From G963665495 sp963667575 (GTDB lineage Bacteria > Desulfobacterota > Desulfovibrionia > Desulfovibrionales > Desulfovibrionaceae): a DNA stretch of 64,000 bases. The translations under genes were made by a program, and so were the position numbers. Where the stretch lies: the NCBI GenBank assembly GCA_963667575.2, contig CAXXHY010000017.1, positions 10,101 through 74,100 of the forward strand, in the 5' to 3' direction. Shown here one piece after another: positions 26,367-35,002 of this stretch (within the stretch, counting starts at the first letter, position 1; each line of letters begins with the position of its first letter). The notes under the pieces are model-generated. The model saw only the letters and a program-made list of their open reading frames with translations. It ran no database searches and had not been told where the DNA came from.

Positions 26367-26750
26367 ATGACACGTATGGCATCGGTACATTGCAAAATCG
26401 TGCTGCTGACACTGCTGGCAGGCCTGTTGGCCTTTCCTCTGATTGCCTCGGCCGGAGACGAAGACGGTGATCCCAACGGTACGCGCCTCAAAGCCTTGCT
26501 GGAGGAGCCCGCAATTGCCGAAAAATTGAAAAAATCGCCCGTTTCCAGTGATGGGGATTTTGACGTTTTATGCGGTCTCGAAATATCCAATGCTATTGGT
26601 GACATCATCTGGGAATACAGACGTAGACATGACGATTGCCCCAGCAGAGATAAATGGACTTCCGTGACCTATTGCGTAACGCACAGCAATACCTGCAAGC
26701 ACTTCACATGGAATCCCCACTGTCTTTACGACAGTGACCGATGCCCCTGA
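26367..26750 (+). CDS. Secreted six-cysteine protein, paralog 5 of 5
   Basis: 127 aa. AAAAGGAG lies before ATG 26367. A signal peptide ends ...LIASA, then DEDGDPNGTRLKALL, in which Asn replaces the last Asp of the DxDxDG loop. Cysteine spacing is C-x21-C-x11-C-x6-C-x8-C-x6-C. DIIWEYRRRHDDC and HFTWNPHC match the family aromatic and Cys pattern. It is the last gene of the array and is followed by a strong terminator, so the five genes form one operon with 58-105-base gaps. Confidence 0.85.
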   Translation: MTRMASVHCKIVLLTLLAGLLAFPLIASAGDEDGDPNGTRLKALLEEPAIAEKLKKSPVSSDGDFDVLCGLEISNAIGDIIWEYRRRHDDCPSRDKWTSVTYCVTHSNTCKHFTWNPHCLYDSDRCP

Positions 26751-26810
26751 ACAAGCCTGGGGCATGGACAACTCTCCGCTGCAGCACACTCTCCTACCGA
26801 ACAACGCACA

Positions 26811-26863
26811 CGAACCCCGAACACGTCCCTGAAAAAAGGGGACGTCTTCGGGGTTCGAAAAAA
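26811..26863 (+). terminator. Terminator of the six-cysteine protein operon
   Basis: An 11-bp perfect outer stem (CGAACCCCGAA / TTCGGGGTTCG) extends into an inner stem ACGTCCC/GGGGACGT around GAAAAAA. An A-rich run follows, so it may also stop minus-strand transcription. Confidence 0.8.
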
Positions 26864-26972
26864 TACAATCAGATCTCAACACAAGTATCTGCCAGCAATA
26901 TCAGGCCGGCTTTGCAGGACCAGGCGTATCGCAAAAATCCGGTTCGTTGTTCAAGGCCCGTAAAGACGCCTC

Positions 26973-28703
26973 CTAGCCCAACTGGGAAAGCTTCTTGTAA
27001 ATCCGCGTGACATACTCTTCATCCAGGGGAGAAGTGCCTGCCTGCAAGCGCTGCCGAAAAAGGCCGGCCTCGATTTCCGGCATCCCCTGCAGCACCTGCT
27101 CCATGGCCGCAGTCTGGGAAGTGGCCATCAGAAAATAGGCCAGCCCCAGTCCGTAGACCGGATCGTCGGGATCCACGGTGCGCAGTTTGCCGAAGGCATT
27201 GAGTCCGGTATCAAATTGATTGGTAAGCAACGATGCCAGGCCCAGGGCCAACAGGTACTGCTGCTTGTCCGGCTGCAATACGCAGGCCTGCTGCGAGAAA
27301 TGGTAAAACGCCGCATTGTTGCCCTGCATATGCGCGGCGCGTCCGTTTTCGTAGGCCGCCTGCGCCCTGGTCACGTTCCTGATGTTCAGCTTGTCCCAGA
27401 AGTACTCCTTGAAACTCAGGCGCCCGTCCTGGGAGATCAGCGAATGGGCGTATTGAAATATGAAGATCTGATTCCAGACGGCCAGCAGAAGCAGCACCCC
27501 GACCGCGGCCGACAGCAGCGCCTTGCTCGGGCGCAGGGCGTCCGCGCCCAAAGCCAGGCCCAGGGCGAAAAAGGGCAGCGCGCCTGTCAGAAAACGATTG
27601 CCGAACGAACTCCCCATGGAGCCCAGGGACGCGACGAAATAAATCTCCAGTCCCACAGCCGCCAGGCAGCAGACCAGCAGCAGTCTGGACCGCTTCCAGA
27701 GCAGCAGCAGCCCCAGCGCCCCCAGCAAAAGAACAGGATGCCAGGCGAACAACCCGTGATGGTTGCTGTAACTGAAGAGCGTACCGAGCAGATGCGGGCT
27801 GAAAAACGAAAAGGTCTGCACCTTGGGAGGCACGGTAATGGGCGAACCGTAAATGGCGTTCCAGATGATCATCTGCGGGGTAATGGTCACCAGAAACACC
27901 AGGACGAACAGCACGTTGGTTTTGAGCCATTTTCCGAAAGCACCGGGAACCCTACGGTCCCTCCAGAGCAGATGTACGGAATAGACCACCGCCGCCGCGG
28001 CATAGAGAATGTCCTGCCAGCGGGTCAGAAACATCAAACCGGCGCAGACAGCGGTTGTCCAGTGCAGTTTCTTTTCCAGTAAACAATACAGAAACAGGGC
28101 CACGCAGAAAAAAGACACATTGTGCGCGTAGGGCGTGTAGGACCAGACCGTATAGGTCCATTGCGTGGCGAACATCACGGCCAGACAGGCCAGCAGCGTG
28201 GCCAGTCCGGAGGCGTAGCGTTTCAAAATCTTGCTGACGAATACGAAGCCCAGCAGCGTGTAGAACGAATTGGCCACCCAGACAAAGAGCTGGTACAGGC
28301 TCGAGTACCCATCCGCAGCAAGGTGGGATCCGAACATCCGCGCGCACAGCGTCGCCAGATGCGCCAGCAGAAAAAACGGCGCCCAGAAGATGGCCGCCCC
28401 CACCGCGTATTGATTTTCAGGCAGCCCCGATACCGCCATCCGCAGCTGATCCACATACGCGGGGCCGAGAAGCCTGGTAATCTCGTTGGTGAAATTCAGA
28501 TCGAAATCCATGACCACGGAGCGTACGTACATGAAGTAAAATACGCTGTCGTACGGAAGTACGCGATGGGCGGGATTGTTGAGATATCCCATCCATGCGT
28601 AGAATATTGTCAGCAGGATATAGCATCCTGCCAGCAAGGCGAAAATACGTCCGCCGCTCAACCATTCGTTTTCATGCCGGCCTTTGCCCGAGAACTCTTC
28701 CAA
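26973..28703 (-). CDS. Polytopic membrane protein, GT39/PMT-like, with C-terminal TPR-like tail
   Basis: A 576-aa protein with an N-terminal helix, a periplasmic loop containing acidic residues (LPYDSVFYFMYVRSVVMDFDLNFTNE) and about ten further helices, as in the GT-C glycosyltransferases. After the last helix (about residue 415) the protein is soluble, with helix-turn-helix repeats (AAYENGRAAHMQGNNAAFYHFSQQACVLQPD...) of TPR type. It probably transfers a sugar from a lipid carrier to an envelope acceptor, with the TPR part binding a partner. It runs convergently against the six-cysteine operon and is followed (upstream on its strand) by an Lrp regulator. Substrate unknown. Confidence 0.6.
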   Translation of the reverse strand: MEEFSGKGRHENEWLSGGRIFALLAGCYILLTIFYAWMGYLNNPAHRVLPYDSVFYFMYVRSVVMDFDLNFTNEITRLLGPAYVDQLRMAVSGLPENQYAVGAAIFWAPFFLLAHLATLCARMFGSHLAADGYSSLYQLFVWVANSFYTLLGFVFVSKILKRYASGLATLLACLAVMFATQWTYTVWSYTPYAHNVSFFCVALFLYCLLEKKLHWTTAVCAGLMFLTRWQDILYAAAAVVYSVHLLWRDRRVPGAFGKWLKTNVLFVLVFLVTITPQMIIWNAIYGSPITVPPKVQTFSFFSPHLLGTLFSYSNHHGLFAWHPVLLLGALGLLLLWKRSRLLLVCCLAAVGLEIYFVASLGSMGSSFGNRFLTGALPFFALGLALGADALRPSKALLSAAVGVLLLLAVWNQIFIFQYAHSLISQDGRLSFKEYFWDKLNIRNVTRAQAAYENGRAAHMQGNNAAFYHFSQQACVLQPDKQQYLLALGLASLLTNQFDTGLNAFGKLRTVDPDDPVYGLGLAYFLMATSQTAAMEQVLQGMPEIEAGLFRQRLQAGTSPLDEEYVTRIYKKLSQLG

Positions 28704-28739
28704 AGCCCCCTCCCCTCAAATGCGCGCCTTGCGCGCGTA

Positions 28740-29261
28740 TCAGTCGTCCCAGCCGGTCCCCCAATCGTACTTGCGTTTGGAATAATTCATGATGAGGGAA
28801 GTCTCGGTTCTGGTTACTCCGTCGATCTTGTTGATTTTCTTATAGATCAGCTCGTTCAAATCTTCAAGAGAACGAGTAATGAATTCGGTATAGATATCGG
28901 AATTCCCCGTAGCATTGACTATGAACCAGACTTCTTCGAGTTTCTCCAGTTCCTCCGTGATATGATCGATCTTCTCCAGGTCGCAGCAGATGCGGATAAT
29001 GCCCACGATTTCAAAGCCGATTTTGAACGGATTGCTCACCGCGACGATCTGAATGATTCCCTCGCTGGTCAGTCTGTTCAGACGCGTACGCACCGTGGCC
29101 TCTGAAATGCCGATCTGCTTGGCGATTTCCGTATTGGCTATCCTGCCGTCCTGCTGCAGCAGGCGGATCATTTCGCGATCTATGCGGTCCAGACTGCGCC
29201 GTTTTTTCTTCTTTGCCGTACCGTTTGCCGCCGGGTCTGTTTCATTGCTCATATTTTTCAA
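28740..29261 (-). CDS. Lrp/AsnC-family transcriptional regulator
   Basis: A 173-aa protein with a lysine-rich N-terminal extension, then the AsnC winged HTH (LDRIDREMIRLLQQDGRIANTEIAKQIGISEATVRTRLNRL). A RAM/ACT-type ligand-binding domain follows (VGIIRICCDLEKIDHITEEL... VWFIVNATGNSDIYTEFITRSLEDL). The start may be TTG 29261 (GAGGA 4 bases upstream) or ATG 29252. It is divergent from the dehydrogenase/aminotransferase operon, which it very likely controls in response to an amino acid. Confidence 0.9.
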   Translation of the reverse strand: MKNMSNETDPAANGTAKKKKRRSLDRIDREMIRLLQQDGRIANTEIAKQIGISEATVRTRLNRLTSEGIIQIVAVSNPFKIGFEIVGIIRICCDLEKIDHITEELEKLEEVWFIVNATGNSDIYTEFITRSLEDLNELIYKKINKIDGVTRTETSLIMNYSKRKYDWGTGWDD

Positions 29262-29501
29262 TTATTCCTCATTGTTAATACATATCGCCAATCAGAAAAT
29301 GGCCGACAACCCTTGAAAAGGGACTTTCTCATGGGTTCTTTCAGCTGTCAATTTTTTAACACAATTCGATCTTTTTTCAATTTATAATTACATAAATCGT
29401 CATTTTTAAGCTTTTAATCTTGACTTTTCGAACAAACAACGACAATTTTCTTCGCATATCGTACATGAACATACCGAGTCCATTTCAGAGGAGGAGAACG
29501 G
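29262..29501. promoter_or_regulatory. Divergent control region, Lrp regulator / semialdehyde dehydrogenase operon
   Basis: An AT-rich 240-base interval. For the plus strand, TTGACT (29420-29425) stands 17 bases before CAATTT, a weak sigma-70-like pair. AGAGGAGGAG before ATG 29502 is a strong ribosome-binding site. Lrp sites are too degenerate to mark by eye. Confidence 0.35.
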
Positions 29502-30956
29502 ATGAGTCTGCCCGTGATGAAAAATTATATCGATGGCGAGTGGGTCGCTTCCGAGACCACTACATTTGGAGACATTTACCGCCCTGCAACTGGTGAAAAA
29601 ATCGCTCAGGTGCCCTACTCCACGGCCAAAGACCTGGACCAGGCCGTACAGGCCGCCAAGGCCGCCTTTCCCGAATGGCGCGAAACACCGCCTCTGACAC
29701 GGGCCCGCTACCTGTTCAGCATGAAGGAAGCGTTCGAAGAGAACTTTGAAGACATCGCCCGCGTACTTACCATCGAACAGGGCAAGGCCATTGACGAATC
29801 CCGCGGAGAGGTCCGCCGGATGATCGAGAACGTCGAGCATGCCACCGCCGTCACCACGCTGCAGTGCGGGTACACTCTGGAAGACATCGCCCGCGGCATC
29901 GACTGCATGGGGCATCGCCAGCCCATGGGCGTTTTCGCCTGTATCGCTCCCTACAATTTTCCGGCCATGGTGCCCTGGTGGTTCCTGCCCTACGCCATTG
30001 TTTCGGGCAATACCTATGTGGTCAAACCCTCCGAACAGGTGCCCATGACCCAGACGCGGATTTTTGAAATCCTCGACGACGTGGGGCTGCCCGAGGGCGT
30101 GGTGAACATGGTCCACGGCAGCCGCGACGTGGTCAACGCCATATTGGACAACCCGGACATCGAAGGCGTTTCTTTTGTGGGCTCCACTCCCACGGCCCGC
30201 TACATCTACCAGCGCTGCGGCGAAACCGGCAAACGCGTCCAGTCTTTGGGCGGCGCCAAGAACATCGTCGCCGTCACTCCGGACGCCAATCTCAAGGCCG
30301 GTCTGCCCTCGCTGATCACCTCCTTTTTCGGTTGTTCGGGCCAGCGCTGCTTGTCCGGTTCGATCTTCTGCCCGGTGGGCGACAGCGACGGTTCGGTCAA
30401 AAAGGCCTTTGTGGAAGCCGCCAAAAACATCAAGGTGGGCGACGGCCTGGACGAGTCCAGCACCATGGGTCCGGTGGTCAGCGAAGCGCACCGCAAGCGC
30501 GTGCTGGATTACATTGAAAAAGGCATTGCCGAAGGCGCCGAACTGCTGCTGGACGGCCGCGGCTGCACCGTGGACGGCCTTCCCGACGGATTTTTCGTGG
30601 GCCCCACCATTTTCGGCAACGTCAGCCCGGACATGACCATTGCCAAAGAGGAAATCTTCGGCCCCGTGGTCAGCATCATCGATACGCAGAACCTGGACGA
30701 GGTCATCGAAATCATCAATACGCGCGGATTCGCCAACGCCGCCTGCCTGTACACCCAGGACGGCGCGGCCGCCCGCAAATTCAAATACCGCGTCAAGCCC
30801 AGCATGGTCGGCATCAATATCGGCATTGCCGCGCCCATGAGCTTCTTCCCCTTTGGCGGGGCAGGCAACTCCATGTTCGGCGACGTCAAAGGACACGGCC
30901 AGGAGATCTTCCAGTTCTTCACCGACACCAAAGTCGTGATCCAGCGCTGGTTTTAA
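29502..30956 (+). CDS. mmsA: CoA-acylating (methyl)malonate-semialdehyde dehydrogenase-like aldehyde dehydrogenase
   Basis: A 484-aa aldehyde dehydrogenase. The catalytic Cys is in FFGCSGQRCLSGS. The position of the general-base Glu in hydrolytic enzymes (ELGG) reads SLGGAKN. This absence is typical of the methylmalonate-semialdehyde dehydrogenase group, which releases acyl-CoA rather than a free acid. APYNFPAMVPWWFLPYAIVSGNTYVVKPSEQVP is likewise characteristic of MmsA. It would turn malonate or methylmalonate semialdehyde plus CoA and NAD+ into acetyl- or propionyl-CoA and CO2. The co-directional class III aminotransferase could make that semialdehyde from beta-alanine or 3-aminoisobutyrate. 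Confidence 0.85.
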   Translation: MSLPVMKNYIDGEWVASETTTFGDIYRPATGEKIAQVPYSTAKDLDQAVQAAKAAFPEWRETPPLTRARYLFSMKEAFEENFEDIARVLTIEQGKAIDESRGEVRRMIENVEHATAVTTLQCGYTLEDIARGIDCMGHRQPMGVFACIAPYNFPAMVPWWFLPYAIVSGNTYVVKPSEQVPMTQTRIFEILDDVGLPEGVVNMVHGSRDVVNAILDNPDIEGVSFVGSTPTARYIYQRCGETGKRVQSLGGAKNIVAVTPDANLKAGLPSLITSFFGCSGQRCLSGSIFCPVGDSDGSVKKAFVEAAKNIKVGDGLDESSTMGPVVSEAHRKRVLDYIEKGIAEGAELLLDGRGCTVDGLPDGFFVGPTIFGNVSPDMTIAKEEIFGPVVSIIDTQNLDEVIEIINTRGFANAACLYTQDGAAARKFKYRVKPSMVGINIGIAAPMSFFPFGGAGNSMFGDVKGHGQEIFQFFTDTKVVIQRWF

Positions 30957-31027
30957 GAGGGGGAATGGTTCTTAAGAATCTCCCAAAACCTTTGGCTGAT
31001 TTACTGCAAGATACTCACATACATATC

Positions 31028-31095
31028 GCGGGGGTCTGGGGGGGATCATCCCCCCCAGCGGGGCATGGGGCAGAGCCCCAATACCCCACCCCCAA
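31028..31095. repeat. G-rich double-hairpin intergenic element (REP-like)
   Basis: CTGGGGGGG pairs with CCCCCCCAG (31036-31058). A second hairpin, GGGGCATGGGGC with GCCCCAATACCCC (31060-31087), follows directly. The composition is unlike the flanking genes. Two abutting G-rich hairpins in a gene gap are the pattern of dispersed REP-type elements; other copies are needed to prove it. Confidence 0.45.
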
Positions 31096-31112
31096 ATTTT
31101 TCGGAGCATACT

Positions 31113-31517
31113 ATGCCGTTAGAAAATTTTGGCGCCATCCTGACTTTTGCCGAGAGCCTGGAGACCCAGGATGCGGAATTTTACAAGGCCGTGGCCGACA
31201 GGGACACTCTCTGGGCGGATCTGGGAGCCGAGGCCGCCAAGAACTGCAAACAGGTTCAGCGCATCCGCCGGGAGTTTGTTTCGGAGATGATTCTCGAGCA
31301 GATCCGGGATTTCACCCGGGCCCCGTATGAGATCGAAGTACCGGCCCCTGCCGGACTGGATGACGCAGGTTTGAAGGAAGCGGCCCGCAAGCTGGAAACA
31401 CGGGCCCAGGATTTTTACGAAACCGCAGCGGACAAACTCCAGGTCCTGCCCGAAGTGGCCCGCGCGCTCAAACGTCTGGCCAAGAAGCGCAGCGCGCGTC
31501 TTGGCAGACTCCAATAA
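31113..31517 (+). CDS. Small helical protein, possibly ferritin/rubrerythrin-like; function unknown
   Basis: A 134-aa, almost wholly helical protein. LENFGAILTFAESLETQDAEFYKAVAD resembles the first helix of rubrerythrin-like domains (a Glu and then E/D-x-x-FY). AARKLETRAQDFYETAADKLQVLPEVARALKRLAKK resembles a second such helix with ExxAxxFYxxAA. The full set of ExxH iron ligands is not evident, so metal binding is doubtful. The start is ATG 31113. It lies between mmsA and the aminotransferase in the same direction and is probably co-transcribed. Confidence 0.65.
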   Translation: MPLENFGAILTFAESLETQDAEFYKAVADRDTLWADLGAEAAKNCKQVQRIRREFVSEMILEQIRDFTRAPYEIEVPAPAGLDDAGLKEAARKLETRAQDFYETAADKLQVLPEVARALKRLAKKRSARLGRLQ

Positions 31518-31538
31518 TTGAGAAAAGGAGAACGTCCC

Positions 31539-32882
31539 ATGGCCGCAACACCCGTATTGCCTGCTTACGATCATACGCCCAAACCATACGCCGGGCCTTC
31601 CATAGAAAAAGTCAGCGAACTGCGCAGCAAATACCTGTCGCCGGGCATCGTGCTCAACTACAAAAAGCCCATCATGATCGTGGAAGGCTCCATGCAGTAC
31701 CTCTACGACGAAAAGGGCCGCCGCTACATGGACGGCATCGGCGGCATCGTTACCATCAGCGTGGGCCATTGCCATCCCTATGTGGTTGCCAAGGCCAAAG
31801 AGCAGCTGGAAACCCTGCAGCACACGACCACCATCTACTACCACCCCAACATTGCCGAATACGCCGAACTGCTGGCCGAAAGTTTTCCCGGAGATCTGAA
31901 GTGCGTCTACTTCGTGAACTCCGGCTCCGAAGCCAATGACCTGGCTCTGCTCATGGCCCGGGCCTACACCGGCAACTTCGACATCGTGGCCCTGCGCAAC
32001 GGCTACCACGGCGGCAGCCCAGGCGCCATGGGACTGACCTCCCACAGCAGCTGGAAGTTCAACGCCCCGCACAGCTTCGGCGTACACCATGCCATCGTGC
32101 CGGATCCCTATCGCGGACCTTACGGCTGGGATGATCCCGATGCCGGCAAAAAGTACGCGGAGGACGTGCAGAGCGTTATCCGCTTTGCCACCTCCGGCCA
32201 GGTGGGCGGCTACTTTGCCGAATCCATCCAGGGTGTGGGCGGTTCGGTGGTCTACCCGGACGGCTACCTCAAGCAGGCCTACGAATACGTCCGCGCTGCC
32301 GGCGGCCTGTGCATCGCGGACGAAGTGCAGACCGGTTTCGGCCGGACGGGCGAAAAATTCTGGGGATTCGAACTGCAGGGCGTGCAGCCGGACATCGTGA
32401 CCATGGCCAAGGGCATCGGCAACGGCACGCCTCTGGCCGCGGTGGTTACCACACAGGAAATCGCCAGGACTCTGACCCAGCGTACGCACTTCAACACCTT
32501 TGGCGGCAACCCGGTATCCTGCGCCATCGGCAAGGCCGTACTGGAAGTCATCAAGGAAGAGAACCTGCAGCAGCGTTGTCTGGAAATGGGCAACTACATG
32601 ATGGACGGATTCAGGAAGCTGCAGGCCAAGCACAGCCTCATCGGCGATGTCCGCGGCAAAGGCTTGATGACCGGCATCGAGCTGGTGGAAGACCGCGCCA
32701 CAAAGACCCCGGCCACAAAGGCCACAGCCGAGGTTTTCGAGCGGACCAAGGACCTGGGCCTGCTGCTGGGCAAGGGCGGCTTCTTCGGCAATGTCCTGCG
32801 CATCAAGCCTCCCATGTGCCTGACCAAGGAAGACATCGACTTCATGATCGAAGTCCTGGACATCGCCATCGGCGAAGCCTGA
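31539..32882 (+). CDS. Class III aminotransferase, AGXT2/beta-amino-acid:pyruvate type
   Basis: A 447-aa PLP enzyme from ATG 31539 (AAAAGGAGAA upstream). YLYDEKGRRYMDGIGGIVTISVGHCHP is the class III N-terminal signature. VNSGSEANDLAL and IADEVQTGFGRTGE hold the cofactor region, and the PLP lysine is in DIVTMAKGIGNG. The sequence type is that of alanine-glyoxylate aminotransferase 2 and 3-aminoisobutyrate/beta-alanine:pyruvate aminotransferases. Next to mmsA, a role in beta-alanine or 3-aminoisobutyrate degradation, forming alanine from pyruvate, is the best guess. Precise substrate specificity cannot be read. Confidence 0.82.
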   Translation: MAATPVLPAYDHTPKPYAGPSIEKVSELRSKYLSPGIVLNYKKPIMIVEGSMQYLYDEKGRRYMDGIGGIVTISVGHCHPYVVAKAKEQLETLQHTTTIYYHPNIAEYAELLAESFPGDLKCVYFVNSGSEANDLALLMARAYTGNFDIVALRNGYHGGSPGAMGLTSHSSWKFNAPHSFGVHHAIVPDPYRGPYGWDDPDAGKKYAEDVQSVIRFATSGQVGGYFAESIQGVGGSVVYPDGYLKQAYEYVRAAGGLCIADEVQTGFGRTGEKFWGFELQGVQPDIVTMAKGIGNGTPLAAVVTTQEIARTLTQRTHFNTFGGNPVSCAIGKAVLEVIKEENLQQRCLEMGNYMMDGFRKLQAKHSLIGDVRGKGLMTGIELVEDRATKTPATKATAEVFERTKDLGLLLGKGGFFGNVLRIKPPMCLTKEDIDFMIEVLDIAIGEA

Positions 32883-32905
32883 TTCAAAACAAAAGAGATC
32901 ATTTC

Positions 32906-32942
32906 AAGGGGTGCGGTTTATTGGTCGCACCCCTTTTTCTAT
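32906..32942 (+). terminator. Terminator after the aminotransferase
   Basis: A perfect 10-bp stem (AAGGGGTGCG / CGCACCCCTT) followed by TTTCT. It sits between two convergent genes and may serve both. Confidence 0.88.
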
Positions 32943-33937
32943 GCCTGTTTCCGGGCGAAAGTCGTCAGCTCGTACGGATTCTCCACGCCGGTCTCCAGGT
33001 CGTGCAGATTTTTGAAGATATTCCTGATCATGTGTCTGATGGTCTCACCCGTGTAAAAGGCCGAATGCGGACTGATGATCACATTTGGGAAGGTCCGCAA
33101 CTGTTCGTACTGTTGCTTTGTTTTTTCCCCTTCCTGATCGCGGAAAACAGCGTACTCGTTCTCGAGAACATCCAAGCCTGCCCCGCTGATTTTCCCGGAC
33201 GAAAGTCCGTGGATCAGCGCATCCGTGTCCACAAGGTCGCCCCGGGCCGTGTTGATAAGGATCGCATCATCCTTCATCCGGGCTATGGCTTCGGCGTCGA
33301 TCAAATGGTAGTTTTCCGGTGTGGCGCTGGTATGGATGCTGATTATATCGCTTTCACGCAAAAGGGTGTCCAGATCCACGGATTGCGTAAATTCCCCGCA
33401 TTCGTCGGAAAGATGTCCGCCACACGCCAAAAGACGGCAGCCGAATCCGCGAAGATGCTTCAACACCGTGGAAGCGATATGACCCGTTCCTATGATTCCA
33501 ACGGTACATGACGAAAGGTCGCGTCCTTTCTTGCCTTTGAGGTTGAAATTATGCTCGCTCACGCCTCTCAGAATCTGCCCCATGTTCCTGCAGCACATCA
33601 GCATCAGCATGATGGCGTAGTTGGCAACGGTTTCCGGAGGATAATGGTTATGGCAGACATGCAGCCCCACCTGGTTGGCGTGGGCTATGTCAATGTGATT
33701 GTAGCCGATGGACCGGCTGAGCAGATATTTGACGCCAACAGCCCTGAACAAATCTATATATTCAGCATTCATATCGCATACGGATGAGACAATGGCCTCG
33801 CTCCCCTTTGCAAGAACGATATTATCCTTATTCGGATGTGCCAAAGTACTACCGACTTCGTACCCATATTCTCTGCTGAAATGTTCTATATGCGGTTCTT
33901 CATCATTTTCTCTCAATCCATAGAAAAAAATCTTCAT
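32939..33937 (-). CDS. D-2-hydroxyacid dehydrogenase (D-lactate dehydrogenase/VanH-like)
   Basis: A 332-aa NAD-dependent D-isomer-specific dehydrogenase. ATG 33937 is chosen because AAGGATAG lies just before it; the frame runs 96 bases further upstream without a site. The substrate Arg region is LSRSIGYNHIDI, the Rossmann loop is VGIIGTGHIASTVLKHL, and the catalytic His lies in VIISPHSAFYT. LLMCCRNMGQ and INTARGDLVDTDAL fit the D-LDH/VanH subgroup. It probably reduces pyruvate to D-lactate or a similar keto acid. The Rossmann loop reads GTGHIA rather than GTGxIG, a small deviation. Confidence 0.85.
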   Translation of the reverse strand: MKIFFYGLRENDEEPHIEHFSREYGYEVGSTLAHPNKDNIVLAKGSEAIVSSVCDMNAEYIDLFRAVGVKYLLSRSIGYNHIDIAHANQVGLHVCHNHYPPETVANYAIMLMLMCCRNMGQILRGVSEHNFNLKGKKGRDLSSCTVGIIGTGHIASTVLKHLRGFGCRLLACGGHLSDECGEFTQSVDLDTLLRESDIISIHTSATPENYHLIDAEAIARMKDDAILINTARGDLVDTDALIHGLSSGKISGAGLDVLENEYAVFRDQEGEKTKQQYEQLRTFPNVIISPHSAFYTGETIRHMIRNIFKNLHDLETGVENPYELTTFARKQA

Positions 33938-34216
33938 ATCTATCCTTACTCCATACGTAATGCTTTTATATTTCAAAAGATGATGCAGCTTGATCGTGGA
34001 GCGCTCAAAAACGTCCCGGAGATTTTCCGGCACACTTTTTTGGGCAACTTCTATTCTATTTCAGGAGGATACTCATCCTGAGATTGTTGGCCATCGTACC
34101 GTACTCATTTCCTATTCCGCGCCCGTACCGAAGCCAGCAATTCTTTTGCCATCCACAGGCTTTTCTGGTAGTTCCATTCTGTTTGAGCAACGGACAGCAA
34201 CAAGCAAAAATATCCC

Positions 34217-35002
34217 ATGAACAACCGGCGAAAAAATACCTCTCTGCCACCAAGCTGCGGCATCATTCCCGCGCGCTATGCATCGTCCCGTTTTCCGGGC
34301 AAACCCCTGGCCGTACTGCTGGGAAAACCCATGTTCTGGCATGTGTATACGCGAGCGCGCCAATGCCGTTTTTTGGACTCCGTATATCTTGCCACCGATG
34401 ATGCGCGTATTTATGATAAGGCTAAGGAGCTTGATGTCCCGGTGTTGATGACTTCGGACGCACATACGAGCGGAACAGACCGCGTATATGAGGCTGCCCG
34501 GACCCTGAATCTGCCCGACGACAGCATCGTTGTGAACATCCAGGGGGATGAACCGGCTCTGGCGCCGGAAATGCTCGACCAACTGATCCGGGTGTTTGAA
34601 GATCCTCTGGTGAAAGTGGCGACACTGGCCCACAGCCCTTCGGCGGAAGAGGAAACCATGCTTGAATCGGAAGACAGGGTCAAGGTTGCGACCAACCTCA
34701 GGGACAATGCGCTCTATTTTTCGCGCGCCCTGATTCCCTGGTCCGGTACGGGCGTTCAGGTGGCACGCCTGCTGCACATCGGTATTTATGCGTTCCGCCT
34801 GCCGGAACTGCGGCAATTCGTCACCTTGCCCCGCTCGCCACTGGAGCAAAGCGAGCGGCTGGAACAATTACGGCTCCTCGACAATGAAATCCCCATCCGC
34901 GTGGTCCGTACCGAACACCGTTGCCACGGGGTTGACCGGCCCGCGGATATCGCTGTATTGGAAGCTTTATTAAGGGAGAATCAGATATGCAAGCCATCCT
35001 AG
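34217..35002 (+). CDS. kdsB: 3-deoxy-manno-octulosonate cytidylyltransferase
   Basis: Activates Kdo with CTP to CMP-Kdo for the LPS inner core. The 261-aa protein has the signature CGIIPARYASSRFPGKPL and continues with VLMTSDAHTSGTDRVYEAA and VVNIQGDEPALAPEMLD. It ends with the usual EHRCHGVDRPADIAVLEALL. The last 16 bases overlap the start of carA, so the pair is translationally linked. The ribosome-binding site is weak. Length and motifs are normal. Confidence 0.95.
   Translation: MNNRRKNTSLPPSCGIIPARYASSRFPGKPLAVLLGKPMFWHVYTRARQCRFLDSVYLATDDARIYDKAKELDVPVLMTSDAHTSGTDRVYEAARTLNLPDDSIVVNIQGDEPALAPEMLDQLIRVFEDPLVKVATLAHSPSAEEETMLESEDRVKVATNLRDNALYFSRALIPWSGTGVQVARLLHIGIYAFRLPELRQFVTLPRSPLEQSERLEQLRLLDNEIPIRVVRTEHRCHGVDRPADIAVLEALLRENQICKPS

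Noticed and set aside
29406..30896. 496-codon minus-strand open frame
   Set aside because: Antisense to the semialdehyde dehydrogenase; no start signal and no motif.
31119..32633. 504-codon minus-strand open frame
   Set aside because: Antisense to the aminotransferase and the small helical protein.
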